Source of the DNA: Oscillospiraceae bacterium
GTDB lineage: Bacteria > Bacillota > Clostridia > Oscillospirales > Oscillospiraceae
Assembly (NCBI GenBank): GCA_016296635.1
Contig: JAEDIZ010000003.1
Location: forward strand, 1 to 56,362
DNA length: 56,362 nucleotides
Direction: 5' to 3'
Positions 33,956 through 43,004 of this stretch are shown here, one piece after another (the stretch's first letter is position 1; the number at the start of each line of letters is the position of its first letter). Made by a program: the position numbers and the translations under genes. The notes under the pieces were generated by a model, which did no database searches, was not told the origin of the DNA, and saw nothing but the letters and a program-made list of their open reading frames with translations.

Positions 33956-34918
33956 TTATTGGTTTATTGATTCATTGATTGCAGCCAAAATGTGCAGATT
34001 GCGTACGCTGCTGTCAATGATTCGATCATTAACGGAATAGGCGTGTTTTTCAAGATCACCGCAGACCGCATCTGTCAGATTCCTGTTTTGCAGAATATCG
34101 ATGATATGAGATGCGATTTCTTCTATCGTATCGTATTTGATTTCGGCGTTTATTGCATCGTGATTATCACCGGACAGAAGAAAAGAAAGTTTATCTGCAA
34201 GATCTGCTTCGCTGTCCAGACTGCGCAGCGCGCGGAAGCACCATTTGTAATAGGGCATATACCGATCATGCAGCAAAAAGATGACCTTCAACGATGCGCT
34301 GACGAACACATTGCAGGCCAGTTGTGCTGCTTCCGGTTCACCGTGACGAAGACAGCGTACAAAATTATACTGCCCGGACTGCGCCATAAGCAAAAGGTTC
34401 CCTGCCAGCCGCTTGCATTTCATATCTTCAGGCATCCGGGCGAGTGAATCCCGGATCCGGGTGAATTCACCGTATTCATCGCAGAATACCTCGCCGTTGA
34501 CAGCCTCAGCCAGCGCATAGTCCGGCAGACAGAGCCATTGATGGATGGAAAGCGTACCGTCCGAAGAGCCTACGGCATTCTGATAGAATTCTGCGGTTCT
34601 AAATATGCCGTTTCTGTTCCCACCTACGGGTGAGATTGGCAGGCGCGATACGCCGCCGAATTCCTTCGGCAGCTTTGCATAGGCGCGTTCAAGCTGAAAG
34701 GCGCGTCTGCGGTCGATAACATCCTCTCCCGGAAGAAAGATGCAGAACCCCGGCTCAAAATCATGGTCACGGGAAACTTCATCGTCAAAGCCGTAATGCT
34801 CCGAGCCACTTCCGACAAAGCCAATGGCAAGATAGGGCAGAAGGTCGGAAAAACCGGCCTCCAGCATCGGCTTTCCGAATTGTTCATAAAAGCCTCGGGC
34901 AAGCTCAAGACCGTTCAT
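33956..34918 (-). CDS. DUF4037 domain protein (nucleotidyltransferase-like)
   Basis: 320 residues. The stretch VGSGSEHYGFDDEVSRDHDFEPGF near residue 35 is the DUF4037 hallmark: a GSGSE loop followed by DDE and DHD acidic residues, reminiscent of a minimal nucleotidyltransferase active site. The rest is helical. It overlaps the end of the TPR gene by 14 nt, so the two are translationally coupled and probably form one functional unit. Substrate unknown; an antitoxin-, RNA- or small-molecule-modifying role is possible by analogy only. Confidence 0.8.
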   Translation of the reverse strand: MNGLELARGFYEQFGKPMLEAGFSDLLPYLAIGFVGSGSEHYGFDDEVSRDHDFEPGFCIFLPGEDVIDRRRAFQLERAYAKLPKEFGGVSRLPISPVGGNRNGIFRTAEFYQNAVGSSDGTLSIHQWLCLPDYALAEAVNGEVFCDEYGEFTRIRDSLARMPEDMKCKRLAGNLLLMAQSGQYNFVRCLRHGEPEAAQLACNVFVSASLKVIFLLHDRYMPYYKWCFRALRSLDSEADLADKLSFLLSGDNHDAINAEIKYDTIEEIASHIIDILQNRNLTDAVCGDLEKHAYSVNDRIIDSSVRNLHILAAINESINQ

Positions 34919-35723
34919 AGATCAACCTCGCTCTGTTTGCAAGTTCTTTTTCAAATAGAAAATAGCCGTAATATCCGAAAATCGGCGCACATTTCTCACA
35001 GATAAAGGCATAGTTACCGTCTTTCGGAAGATCCTCTGTGTTCAGAAGTGATTCAGCTTTTTCAAGCAGTGCTTCGATTTCCTTTTCACCGGCTTCCATG
35101 CCGATCTCGGCGGAAACAAGGTCAGCAAGATTCAGGCAGGTGATGGCCATTTCTCCTTCGCCGTGTTCCTGCTTTTCCATGACGGACATTGCTTTGGTGA
35201 AAAGATTTTCTGCGTCCCGGTATTTTTCGAGCGACATAACGGTCAGTGCCATGTTGTTGTAAAGCCCGCCAAGCCTTGCGTCCTCCGGCGCGAGAGAAGA
35301 CTCGTAGATTTTCTGTGCCTTTTGATAAAGCGGAAGGGCATCGACTGCCTTGTCGAATGCTTTATATGCAGTTGCAGCATTGATCAATGTGGTGCCGTAG
35401 GTGACGGTATTCTCCATTTCCAATGAATCTGCCAAAGAAAGGGCAGCTTCGACCGCACGAAGTCCCTCGGTCACACGCCCGAGCTTGCGGAAAAGTCCTA
35501 TCTGTTCGTTCAGAACCGTCAGCTTTCCGCGAAGATCATGCCCGTTTTCTGCTTCAGCGAGCCAATAGGAAAGATGCCTCTCTGCAGCAGAATAGTCATT
35601 TCGGCTCAAATAATCGTCCAGTTTTTCGATGATGCGGCCGATCGGAATCTTTACGGTATCAGGATGCATATTAAGAGGGCAGCATGGCTCCTCGTAATCT
35701 GTTTTTTTCAGAAAATCCCGCAT
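34905..35723 (-). CDS. Tetratricopeptide repeat protein paired with DUF4037
   Basis: 272 residues from the ATG at 35723 (AGAGGGATCAA upstream); the frame is open to 35777. At least four TPR-like helical pairs: AERHLSYWLAEAEN, VTEGLRAVEAALSLADSL, AVDALPLYQKAQKIYE and YRDAENLFTKAMSVMEK, about residues 40-180. No signal peptide, so cytoplasmic scaffold. The N-terminal CCPLNMHP contains a Cys pair. Coupling by overlap with the DUF4037 gene suggests a protein complex. Confidence 0.8.
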   Translation of the reverse strand: MRDFLKKTDYEEPCCPLNMHPDTVKIPIGRIIEKLDDYLSRNDYSAAERHLSYWLAEAENGHDLRGKLTVLNEQIGLFRKLGRVTEGLRAVEAALSLADSLEMENTVTYGTTLINAATAYKAFDKAVDALPLYQKAQKIYESSLAPEDARLGGLYNNMALTVMSLEKYRDAENLFTKAMSVMEKQEHGEGEMAITCLNLADLVSAEIGMEAGEKEIEALLEKAESLLNTEDLPKDGNYAFICEKCAPIFGYYGYFLFEKELANRARLIYERS

Positions 35724-35847
35724 TTGATCCCTCTTTCTTATTGGTTTCGGCAAAAGACAGAAAAAGAACAGTATCAATCAGTAAACATATAGCTAATATA
35801 ATTCTATCATAAAACGCTGCCTGAAGCAATGAAGAAAAATCGGAAAA

Positions 35848-35880
35848 CAGGCGCAATCCCACGCTTGGCGATTGCGCCTT
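35848..35880 (-). terminator. Terminator after the MBL-fold gene
   Basis: The arms AGGCGCAATC/GATTGCGCCT with an 11-nt loop are followed on the minus strand by GTTTTCC. The T-tract is weak. Confidence 0.65.
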
Positions 35881-35898
35881 GCAGGCAGATATTTGATA

Positions 35899-36684
35899 TC
35901 AGAGTTCAATCCATTCGCCGTGCTTCGGGCAGATGAAGGTTCCGTCGGGGACAGCGTCCAGGTAGGCCTTGCGGAAAGCTTCCACACGAGGCATATATTC
36001 TTCTTCTGTGCGGTAAATATCCATGTGGTGCGGAATCACAACCTTTGCCCCCAAAGCTTTGGAAAGGGCGGCAAGCTGCTCCGGTGCCTGCTTGCTGCAC
36101 TGCAGAATGGCGATATCCGGTTGCAGGGGAGCAAGTGTATGCATGGCCATCTCATCCGGCGTGTTGCCCCAAAGCAGGATCTTGGTGCCGTTGGCGGCGG
36201 TAAAGAGATAGTTGCGGTATTCGATGCTGCCATAAAGGTTCAGGTTGAGGAAGTTCGGCTCCGGGCCGATGATGTCGCGGCCGCGCATCCGTTCCTCGGT
36301 ATCCCAAATGCCGCCGGGCTGCATGATGTGACGGCCGAAGATGGATTTAATCTTGAGATCACCGAAATCCAGTTCAAGATTTGCATCCATGGGGAAAACA
36401 CGCATGGGATTGGCGTTTGCCCAGCGCATAAAGGGAACTGCGGTCAGCGTACCGCAAAGAACGGGAGCATCCGGGAACTTTTCCATCAGAACGGGAAAAT
36501 CGGTGATGTGATCCCAGTGACCGTGGGAAAGTGTGAAAATATCGCATTTTTCAACGTTTTCCCAAGTACAGGGAGAACATTCATTGATGGTGATGCAGGG
36601 ATCGGAGACAACGGTTTTTGTGCCAAAATCGATTTCAAAGCTGGCAACGGATAACCACTTCAGACGAACACCGTATTTGCCCAT
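35899..36684 (-). CDS. MBL-fold metallo-hydrolase (UlaG-like)
   Basis: 261 residues. The metal site is LSHGHWDHITDF (H-x-H-x-DH variant, near residue 53), with further histidines in FGRHIMQPGG and IPHHMD. UlaG-like lactonases and related hydrolases share this layout. The start codon directly abuts the stop of the MFS gene (36685), and its GGAGG lies inside the end of that gene, so the transporter and hydrolase are co-translated. It probably acts on what the MFS carrier brings in. Confidence 0.85.
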   Translation of the reverse strand: MGKYGVRLKWLSVASFEIDFGTKTVVSDPCITINECSPCTWENVEKCDIFTLSHGHWDHITDFPVLMEKFPDAPVLCGTLTAVPFMRWANANPMRVFPMDANLELDFGDLKIKSIFGRHIMQPGGIWDTEERMRGRDIIGPEPNFLNLNLYGSIEYRNYLFTAANGTKILLWGNTPDEMAMHTLAPLQPDIAILQCSKQAPEQLAALSKALGAKVVIPHHMDIYRTEEEYMPRVEAFRKAYLDAVPDGTFICPKHGEWIEL

Positions 36685-37980
36685 TTATGATTCCTCCTCA
36701 AATTTCATCGACATTTCAATTAAAACACGCTGCTTGTGGGCAGCGGAGATTACGAACTGCATACCGACGGCTGCGATTGCCATAATCATAATGGAAGCAA
36801 GATAACCGGTACGGTAGCTTCCCAGTTTATCATAGATAAGATTGATGACCGGAGTTCCGACAAAGTACCCCATTGTATTGACAGATACAAAGATGCCCAT
36901 CAGCTTGGAGAAATCCTTCTGGCCGAACAGATCGGATGCGATCAGGGGCAGCATAACGGTTTCCAACGGCAGGCCGAATGCAGAGAAAAAACTGTAAAGA
37001 TAGGGGAGGAGCGGTCTTGACGTGTCCATGAACCAAAGAACAATAAAAGTGCCGATAGAAAATGTGTTGCAGATCAGCATTGTGGCGCGAAGACCGAGTT
37101 TATCGTAACTGATGCCGGTCAGCATTTTGGCGGCGGCAAGCAGCAGAGAATGCGTACTGATTGCGTTGGCAATAACAGAAGGATCAAAGCCAACATCCTT
37201 CATGTGCGCCGTAGAAGAACCGGTGCATCCCTGAAGGGCGAGACCAACAAGAAAAACGAAAAACAGAGCGAAATATGTAAAAGGTTTGGAAAAAGCCTCT
37301 TTGGAACTGAGTCCGGCCCATTTGGTGCCGCGCTTTGTTTTGGCAACGGCATCCTTGCCCATGGGTTCAAGATTTTTATCTGTTGGATCATCGCGCAGGA
37401 AAAACACAATCACAGCGCCGACAATCAGAATAAAGATTGCAGTATAACGATAGCTGAGCCGCCATCCGTTTTTGTCGGAGGAGTAGATCATCGGGGTCAG
37501 AATCTGGCTGGAAATTGCGGCACCGATGCCGTTGGCAGCCAGAATGACACCCATAATGGTGCCTTTGGATTTGGTAAACCACTTTTCAACGAAGTAGCCG
37601 ACCATGGTGGTTGTTGTCCATGCCAGACCAAGGCCGAGGAAACAGCCGCCGACATAGAATACAACAACATTTTTTGCAGAGGAGTAAATCAGCAGCGATA
37701 CGACAAGAGAGGCAAAACCGCAGGCAGTCATCAGTCTCGGACTGATTTTCTTTACAAGCATACCAAAAAGGAGATTCATAACAGCGACGACAATAAATCG
37801 GAAGCTGTTTGTCAGAGAGAAAACACTGCGCGGAATCTCAAGCTGTTCGGTTACAACAGGCAGATAAAGACTGAAGGGAGAGGAGCAGAAGCCGAGGGCT
37901 ACCATGACCATGATGAAGCAGCACCCGAATATGACCCACCCGTAATGCAATCGCTTTTTGTTGCTGGAATCGCGTTGCAA
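36685..37980 (-). CDS. MFS transporter (oxalate/formate-antiporter-like)
   Basis: 431 residues with twelve predicted membrane segments. The conserved loop SLTNSFRFIVVAVMNLLFG and a central basic loop (DPTDKNLEPMGKDAVAKTKR) follow the monocarboxylate/OFA pattern. It begins HYGWVIFGCCFIMVMVALG. Related to, but clearly different from, the MFS carrier at 51.0-52.3 kb. An operon with the MBL-fold hydrolase. The substrate may be an organic anion; it is not determinable from sequence. Confidence 0.88.
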   Translation of the reverse strand: MQRDSSNKKRLHYGWVIFGCCFIMVMVALGFCSSPFSLYLPVVTEQLEIPRSVFSLTNSFRFIVVAVMNLLFGMLVKKISPRLMTACGFASLVVSLLIYSSAKNVVVFYVGGCFLGLGLAWTTTTMVGYFVEKWFTKSKGTIMGVILAANGIGAAISSQILTPMIYSSDKNGWRLSYRYTAIFILIVGAVIVFFLRDDPTDKNLEPMGKDAVAKTKRGTKWAGLSSKEAFSKPFTYFALFFVFLVGLALQGCTGSSTAHMKDVGFDPSVIANAISTHSLLLAAAKMLTGISYDKLGLRATMLICNTFSIGTFIVLWFMDTSRPLLPYLYSFFSAFGLPLETVMLPLIASDLFGQKDFSKLMGIFVSVNTMGYFVGTPVINLIYDKLGSYRTGYLASIMIMAIAAVGMQFVISAAHKQRVLIEMSMKFEEES

Positions 37981-38038
37981 GTTGATCTACATCCTTTCGT
38001 TCGATGCAAAAATATCAGAATTAAAATATCATAAAAAT

Positions 38039-38065
38039 GGGGAGACCGCAAGCGGTCTCCCCGGA
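38039..38065 (-). terminator. Terminator of the solute-binding-protein gene
   Basis: A perfect 10-bp stem GGGGAGACCG/CGGTCTCCCC with a 4-nt loop, followed on the minus strand by ATTTTTATG. Confidence 0.9.
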
Positions 38066-38083
38066 ATCAAACGTCAAATTTGA

Positions 38084-39529
38084 TTATTTGCTGTGATTGT
38101 AGGGCTTTTCGTATCCGCTGACGTCGGTATCGCCGGAAGCCTTCAGATCTGCATAAGCAGCATTGTAGCGCTCTTCCAGATCAGCAGCAACAGCCTGCCA
38201 GTCGTCGCCCAGATCGCCATGGATGTAGGAAGCGCAGACGGTAGCGTAGTTGTCGCCTTCGAGAACGACTGCGGAGTCAGGATACTGGAACATGCCAACG
38301 TAGTTGGTCAGGTCAGCGAAGAGTTCCCACTGCGGGCCCATGTTGTCGGAAACGTTAGCGTTTGCGATAACTTCGGGCTTGTAGGGGATCATGCCGCCCA
38401 TCTCATAGATGGTGCCGTTCAGATAGTCGCTGTTGAGGAACAGGAGGCATTCAACGATAGCGTCCTTCTTAGCCTGGTCAGCTGCATCCCATGCGGGCTT
38501 GCAAACGCCGGCGCCAACGCGATCGAGGTAAACGCCCTTGTACTGATCAGCGCCTTCGGTGATTGCGGGCATGTCAATGACAGTCCAGTTGCACTCAGCG
38601 GGGAACTGCTCGGTATAAACAGCGTAGTCATAGGAAGGAGCGGGGAACATGCCAACGTGGCCGGCAGCAAACTCAGCACGGATCGGGTCGATAGCCAGAT
38701 CGTCAGCACCGAGCATATAGCCGTTCATGTACATTTCCTTCAGATAGTTCATCGGGATTTCGTACTGAGAGAACTTGTAGGTTGCGGTGTTCGGATCCCA
38801 CCAACCGGTTTCGGTGGAAGCCATGCAGGCCTTGAAGGTCAGACGACGGTAAACAGCGGACCAAGTGGACCAGCCGTAGCCGAACTCTTCGCCATTGCCG
38901 TTTTCGGTGATAACCTTAGCGCAGTTATAGATGTCTTCCCAGGTCTTCGGCAGTTCCAGACCGTTCTTCTCGAACAGGTCGGTGTTGACAGCCATCTTGA
39001 TGGGAACGAGCTCGAGGGGCAGACCGCAGAGGCAGCCGATCTTCTCGTGGTAGCCATTGATGTACGGCTCGTAGGAGTCGATCATAGCCTGGAATTCGGG
39101 GTATTCAGCACCGATCTCACGCAGGTTCTTGATCCAGCCTCTTTCGACCCAAGTCTGGTTGGAAGCATCCATCAGATCGAAGTAAGTGCCGGCAGTCAGG
39201 AAAGCTTCGAGGTCCTGAGAGTAGGTGTTGATGTTGGAGATGAGGTTCAGGTAAACGCCCTTTTCAGCGCCTTCACCGGCATTCCACTTGTCGATTTCGT
39301 TCTGCAGGGTGATCAGATAAGCACCGATGTTGCAGTAATAGTCGACCTGAACGATTTCCTTGGGAGCTTCTTCCTTGGCGGGTTCTTCAGCCTTGGGAGC
39401 TTCTTCCTTAGCGGGCTCCTCAGTTTTAGCGGGTTCTTCTGTCTTGGCAGGAGCCTCAGTCTTGGCAGCGCAGGCAACCATGCCGAGGACCATGATGACC
39501 GCCAACAGAATAGCAAGCAGCTTTTTCAT
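38084..39529 (-). CDS. ABC transporter solute-binding lipoprotein (family 1)
   Basis: 481 residues from the ATG at 39529 (AGGAGGAAAACA upstream). Signal peptide II: MKKLLAILLAVIMVLGMVAC with a lipobox cysteine at 20. Residues 25-57 form a low-complexity linker of repeated EEPAK/EEAPK units that spaces the domain from the membrane. The binding domain follows (VDYYCNIGAYLITLQNEIDKW), with family 1 features such as LPKTWEDIYNCAKVI and EFAAGHVGMFPAPSYD. It is the outside receptor of an importer whose permeases and ATPase are encoded divergently at 43.4-46.5 kb, beyond two ceramidase-like genes. Substrate unknown. Confidence 0.9.
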   Translation of the reverse strand: MKKLLAILLAVIMVLGMVACAAKTEAPAKTEEPAKTEEPAKEEAPKAEEPAKEEAPKEIVQVDYYCNIGAYLITLQNEIDKWNAGEGAEKGVYLNLISNINTYSQDLEAFLTAGTYFDLMDASNQTWVERGWIKNLREIGAEYPEFQAMIDSYEPYINGYHEKIGCLCGLPLELVPIKMAVNTDLFEKNGLELPKTWEDIYNCAKVITENGNGEEFGYGWSTWSAVYRRLTFKACMASTETGWWDPNTATYKFSQYEIPMNYLKEMYMNGYMLGADDLAIDPIRAEFAAGHVGMFPAPSYDYAVYTEQFPAECNWTVIDMPAITEGADQYKGVYLDRVGAGVCKPAWDAADQAKKDAIVECLLFLNSDYLNGTIYEMGGMIPYKPEVIANANVSDNMGPQWELFADLTNYVGMFQYPDSAVVLEGDNYATVCASYIHGDLGDDWQAVAADLEERYNAAYADLKASGDTDVSGYEKPYNHSK

Positions 39530-39552
39530 TGTTTTCCTCCTAAAATTATTCT

Positions 39553-39573
39553 TCAAAGCAATAATTGCTTTGA
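39553..39573. promoter_or_regulatory. Perfect 21-bp palindrome, probable operator of the binding-protein gene
   Basis: Arms TCAAAGCAAT and ATTGCTTTGA around a central A, immediately downstream of the predicted -10 box and 24 bp before the start codon. This is the position of a repressor site. The half-site resembles the CTTTCA/TGAAAG elements of catabolite-type operators but not the full cre consensus. Confidence 0.55.
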
Positions 39574-39584
39574 GATTATGACTT

Positions 39585-39613
39585 ATTCTACCAACAAAAA
39601 TCAGCGCCGTCAA
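39585..39613 (-). promoter_or_regulatory. Predicted promoter of the binding-protein gene
   Basis: On the minus strand, TTGACG (39613-39608), 17 bp and TAGAAT (39590-39585). Confidence 0.6.
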
Positions 39614-39808
39614 TCTGTTTCACGATATTTGGTGAGTATGACTGATTCATTTGATTAATTAGTGTGCATTATTAACAAAGTATTAAATGCATATGCAGAG
39701 GAAGACAGACCCTGTATAAAAAATTTTATATTTTTGGACTGCCCAAATGCCACTTTTTCTGATTTGCCGGTAGAAAACTGGGACTAAAATTTAATAATTC
39801 TTATTATT

Positions 39809-41323
39809 TCAGCCGTTTGCGAAGAGGGTATTGATGTCCTTCAGGGTTTGACGAACGAGTTGTTCACCACCGACATGACCGACCTGACCGGAGGCGATAA
39901 AGGCGCTGTAGTGGCCGTGACGTTCCGCTTTTTCGGTGGGGAGATAGCCTTCGGAGCCGTTGCAGAGCTGAATCAGGAAGGTCTGCTCGCATAGTGCGCG
40001 GGCCTTAATCTGATTACCGTAGTCAAGGAACAGCTCAAAGGGGTTGGTTGCAAATGCAACAGAACCAAGACGTACAACATGAACCTCTGTATCAAGAGTT
40101 TCCATCTTCTCCTGCAGTTCAAAACGACGAATAACACCCAGATTTACCTGCAGATATGCAACATCGTTATAGTCCACATCGCCGGGATGATCGCGCAGAT
40201 AATCCTTGATATTCTGTTGTGCTTTGTGCAGATCTGTCAGCGTAGCACGGCGAAGCGGCAGCTGCATATTGTGGACATGATGCACGAAGGGAACATCCTC
40301 CTGCAGATTGTCAAGACCTTCTTCATAGGCTTCAATTACTGCGTTGGCAACACGCTTGCCGGCCTTACGCATACCTTCAAGGTCAAACATGGAAGGATCT
40401 GCCTTGCGCTTGGGCGGATTGTTGCGCAGACAGTTGGGGTCATTGATGTCGGAGTACGGCTGTACCCAGCGGACAAGATCGACCGGGCACTGATCGCCGG
40501 CTGCAGAGCACTGCGTCAGCAGGAAGATGTCCTTACCGAAATGCTTGCGGATCAGCATCTTTGCTTCGCCCCAGAAGTCAGGGGAAACGAACAGACGGTG
40601 CTGGACGCACTGCGCGGGGCAGGCGAGATTGATGATAATGCCGTTCAGTTCCTTTTTTTCATCAAAGACATACAGAAGCTCGATGCCCGAATCGTTTCCG
40701 CCTTCAAGCTCGGTGAAAACAGCGGTGTTGGTATCGCCCCACATCTGAGCGGTATCATCGGAATAACCGGCACGGCGGCACATACCGACAGCTGCACGGT
40801 TGAAGGCATTGGAGAACGAGCCGGGTTTCCGGTTTTTCCATGCAGTCAGAATGGCCTCGGTTACACCATCAAGGATGATCTGGTAGCATTCGTCCGAGGT
40901 CGCGATTTCGGGATTGTTGCTGACATTGACTTTTTCCACATACTTCTGACCGGGCTGGAGGTACTGCTCAAGTGTTTCACGGAAGCTGCCGATTACATTG
41001 GCCTGCATCGCAGAACGCTGGCCGCCGGGGAACACGGGGCCGGTATGGGTGTGAATAGCTGAAATAATGACCTTCATGGGATCAAGGCCGAGATCGTTTC
41101 CTTCCCGACGGGCACGGATATCCAACATCATCAGATACGGAACCTTTGCGAGGTCGGTTGTGACCATCACCATCTGATCGCCGTCTGCTTCCACGGCCAT
41201 TGCGGTGGCCATCAGCGGTTTTTCAACATATTCAGAAATACGTTCTGCAAACTGACCGGCAAGAGAAACCTTTTTACTGGGCGTAATATCCGTTTCTGCC
41301 CAGCCGATTAACAATTTACTCAT
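39809..41323 (-). CDS. Neutral/alkaline ceramidase-like hydrolase (first of a tandem pair)
   Basis: 504 residues. The N-terminus LLIGWAETDITPSKKVSLAGQF and the zinc motif IISAIHTHTGPVFPGG (near residue 90) match the neutral ceramidase N-terminal domain (an amidase fold with zinc). NLACPAQCVQHRLFVSPDFWG and TQCSAAGDQCP correspond to later active-site strands. It has no signal peptide and is shorter than true ceramidases (about 650-700), lacking the C-terminal Ig-like domain. This is therefore a cytoplasmic amidase of unknown substrate. Its twin at 41405-42919 has exactly the same length. Confidence 0.85.
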   Translation of the reverse strand: MSKLLIGWAETDITPSKKVSLAGQFAERISEYVEKPLMATAMAVEADGDQMVMVTTDLAKVPYLMMLDIRARREGNDLGLDPMKVIISAIHTHTGPVFPGGQRSAMQANVIGSFRETLEQYLQPGQKYVEKVNVSNNPEIATSDECYQIILDGVTEAILTAWKNRKPGSFSNAFNRAAVGMCRRAGYSDDTAQMWGDTNTAVFTELEGGNDSGIELLYVFDEKKELNGIIINLACPAQCVQHRLFVSPDFWGEAKMLIRKHFGKDIFLLTQCSAAGDQCPVDLVRWVQPYSDINDPNCLRNNPPKRKADPSMFDLEGMRKAGKRVANAVIEAYEEGLDNLQEDVPFVHHVHNMQLPLRRATLTDLHKAQQNIKDYLRDHPGDVDYNDVAYLQVNLGVIRRFELQEKMETLDTEVHVVRLGSVAFATNPFELFLDYGNQIKARALCEQTFLIQLCNGSEGYLPTEKAERHGHYSAFIASGQVGHVGGEQLVRQTLKDINTLFANG

Positions 41324-41363
41324 ACTAATAAACCCTTTCTATTCTCATAATAAACAATGTATA

Positions 41364-41396
41364 AAACAGGCTTCCCAAAGCGAGAAGCCTGTTTGA
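41364..41396 (-). terminator. Terminator between the ceramidase-like twins
   Basis: The stem AACAGGCTTC/GAAGCCTGTT with a loop, then TTTATAC on the minus strand. It ends the transcript of the upstream twin, so the two copies can be expressed separately. Confidence 0.75.
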
Positions 41397-41404
41397 TTTA
41401 TACA

Positions 41405-42919
41405 TCAGCCGTTTGCAAAGAGCTTGTTGATGTCCTTGAGGGTTTCGCGGACAAGCTGCTCGCCGCCTACATGGCCGACCTGACCGGAGGCGATGAATGC
41501 ACTGTAATGGCCGCCCTTTTCTGCTTTTTCGGTGGGCAGGTAGCCTTCAGTGCCGTTTGCAAGCTGGACAAGGAAAGTCTGCTCGCAAAGTGCACGGGCC
41601 TTGATCTGATTGCCGTAGTCGAGGAAGAGCTCAAACGGGTTGGTAGCGATGGCGATGGAGCCGAGGCGGATGACATGAACTTCGGTATCCAGCGTTTCCA
41701 TTTTTTCCTGCAGCTTGAAGCGCTTGATAATGCCGAGATGAACCTGCAGATTTGCAGCATCGTTATAGTCAACATCACCGGGATGCTCGTTCAGATAATC
41801 CTTGATTGCGCGCTCGGCGTTGTGCAGATCGGTGAGGGTAGCACGGCGCAGGGGCAGCTGCATATTGTGAACATGGTGCTCAAAGACAACATCTTCCTGA
41901 GCTTCATCGATGCCTTCGTTCCAGACCTCGATGATCTCGTTGGCAACGCGCTTGCCGGCCTTGCGCATGCCTGCAAGGTCAAACATGGAGGGGTCAGCCT
42001 TACGCTTCGGAGGATTGTTGCGCTTCAGGTTGGGATCATGGACATCGGATTCCGGCTCAACCCAGCGAACCAGGTCAACGGGGCACTGATCGCCTGCGGC
42101 AGAGCAGAGCGGCAGCATGAAGATATCTTCGCCGAAATGCTCACGGAGCAGCTTTTTGGTTTCGCCCCAGAAGTCGGGGGAGACGAACAGACGGTGCTGG
42201 ACACACTGTGCCGGGCAGGCAAGGTTTGCAACGATGCCCTTCAGCTTCTTGTTTTCGTCAAAGACATACATCAGCTCAACGCCGGAGTCATTGCCGCCTT
42301 CAAGTTCAGTGAAAACAGCGGTGTTGGCATCGCCCCACATCTGTGCGGAGCCGTCGGAATAAGCAACGCGGCGGCACATACCGACAACGGCACGGCCGAA
42401 AGCATTGGAGAAGGAACCGGGTTTCTTTGCAGCCCATGCGTCAAAGATAACCTTGGTGATGTTGTTGGTAAGAAGCTCCATGACTTCTTCATTGCTTGCA
42501 ATCTCGGGATTGGCAGTAATGGGAGCGGCTTCAATATATTTTCTACCTTCGGGAAGCTGAGACTCCAGCAGAGCGCGGAAACCGGAAGAAGAAGTGTTGA
42601 CCTTATTCTGCAGCTGGCCTCTCGGATAGACAGGGCCGGTATGCGTATGGATTGCAGAGATGATGACCTTCATGGGGTCGATACCGACGGTATTGCCTTC
42701 CAGCTTTGCACGGACGGCTTCCACAAGGGTATAAGCAACGCCTACCAGGTCGGTAGAAACAAGAATCATCTGCTCGCCGTCTGCTTCAACTGCCATTGCA
42801 GTAGCGGTCAAAGGCTTTTCAACATATTCAGAGATTCTTTCTGCGAACTGTCCGGCCAGGGAAATCTTCTTGTCGGGCGTGATGCTGATCTCGGACCAGC
42901 CGATCTGAAGTTTACTCAT
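41405..42919 (-). CDS. Neutral/alkaline ceramidase-like hydrolase (second of a tandem pair)
   Basis: 504 residues, colinear with the neighbour without visible gaps and identical at most positions by eye. The zinc motif IISAIHTHTGPVYPRG and the NLACPAQCVQHRLFVSPDFWG strand are kept. Differences concentrate around residues 60-75 and 105-165, on the likely substrate-facing side. That pattern suggests a tandem duplication with drift in specificity. GGAGGATTATACC precedes the ATG. It is transcribed away from the ABC permease operon. Confidence 0.85.
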   Translation of the reverse strand: MSKLQIGWSEISITPDKKISLAGQFAERISEYVEKPLTATAMAVEADGEQMILVSTDLVGVAYTLVEAVRAKLEGNTVGIDPMKVIISAIHTHTGPVYPRGQLQNKVNTSSSGFRALLESQLPEGRKYIEAAPITANPEIASNEEVMELLTNNITKVIFDAWAAKKPGSFSNAFGRAVVGMCRRVAYSDGSAQMWGDANTAVFTELEGGNDSGVELMYVFDENKKLKGIVANLACPAQCVQHRLFVSPDFWGETKKLLREHFGEDIFMLPLCSAAGDQCPVDLVRWVEPESDVHDPNLKRNNPPKRKADPSMFDLAGMRKAGKRVANEIIEVWNEGIDEAQEDVVFEHHVHNMQLPLRRATLTDLHNAERAIKDYLNEHPGDVDYNDAANLQVHLGIIKRFKLQEKMETLDTEVHVIRLGSIAIATNPFELFLDYGNQIKARALCEQTFLVQLANGTEGYLPTEKAEKGGHYSAFIASGQVGHVGGEQLVRETLKDINKLFANG

Positions 42920-42976
42920 GGTATAATCCTCCGTTATTCCGCATATCCATATGGAAATGCTTTCAAAGTCATTTCT

Positions 42977-43004
42977 ATTATAATTCGTTTTCTTTTCCCG
43001 TCAA
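42977..43004 (-). promoter_or_regulatory. Predicted promoter of the upstream ceramidase-like gene
   Basis: On the minus strand, TTGACG (43004-42999), 16 bp and TATAAT (42982-42977). Confidence 0.6.
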
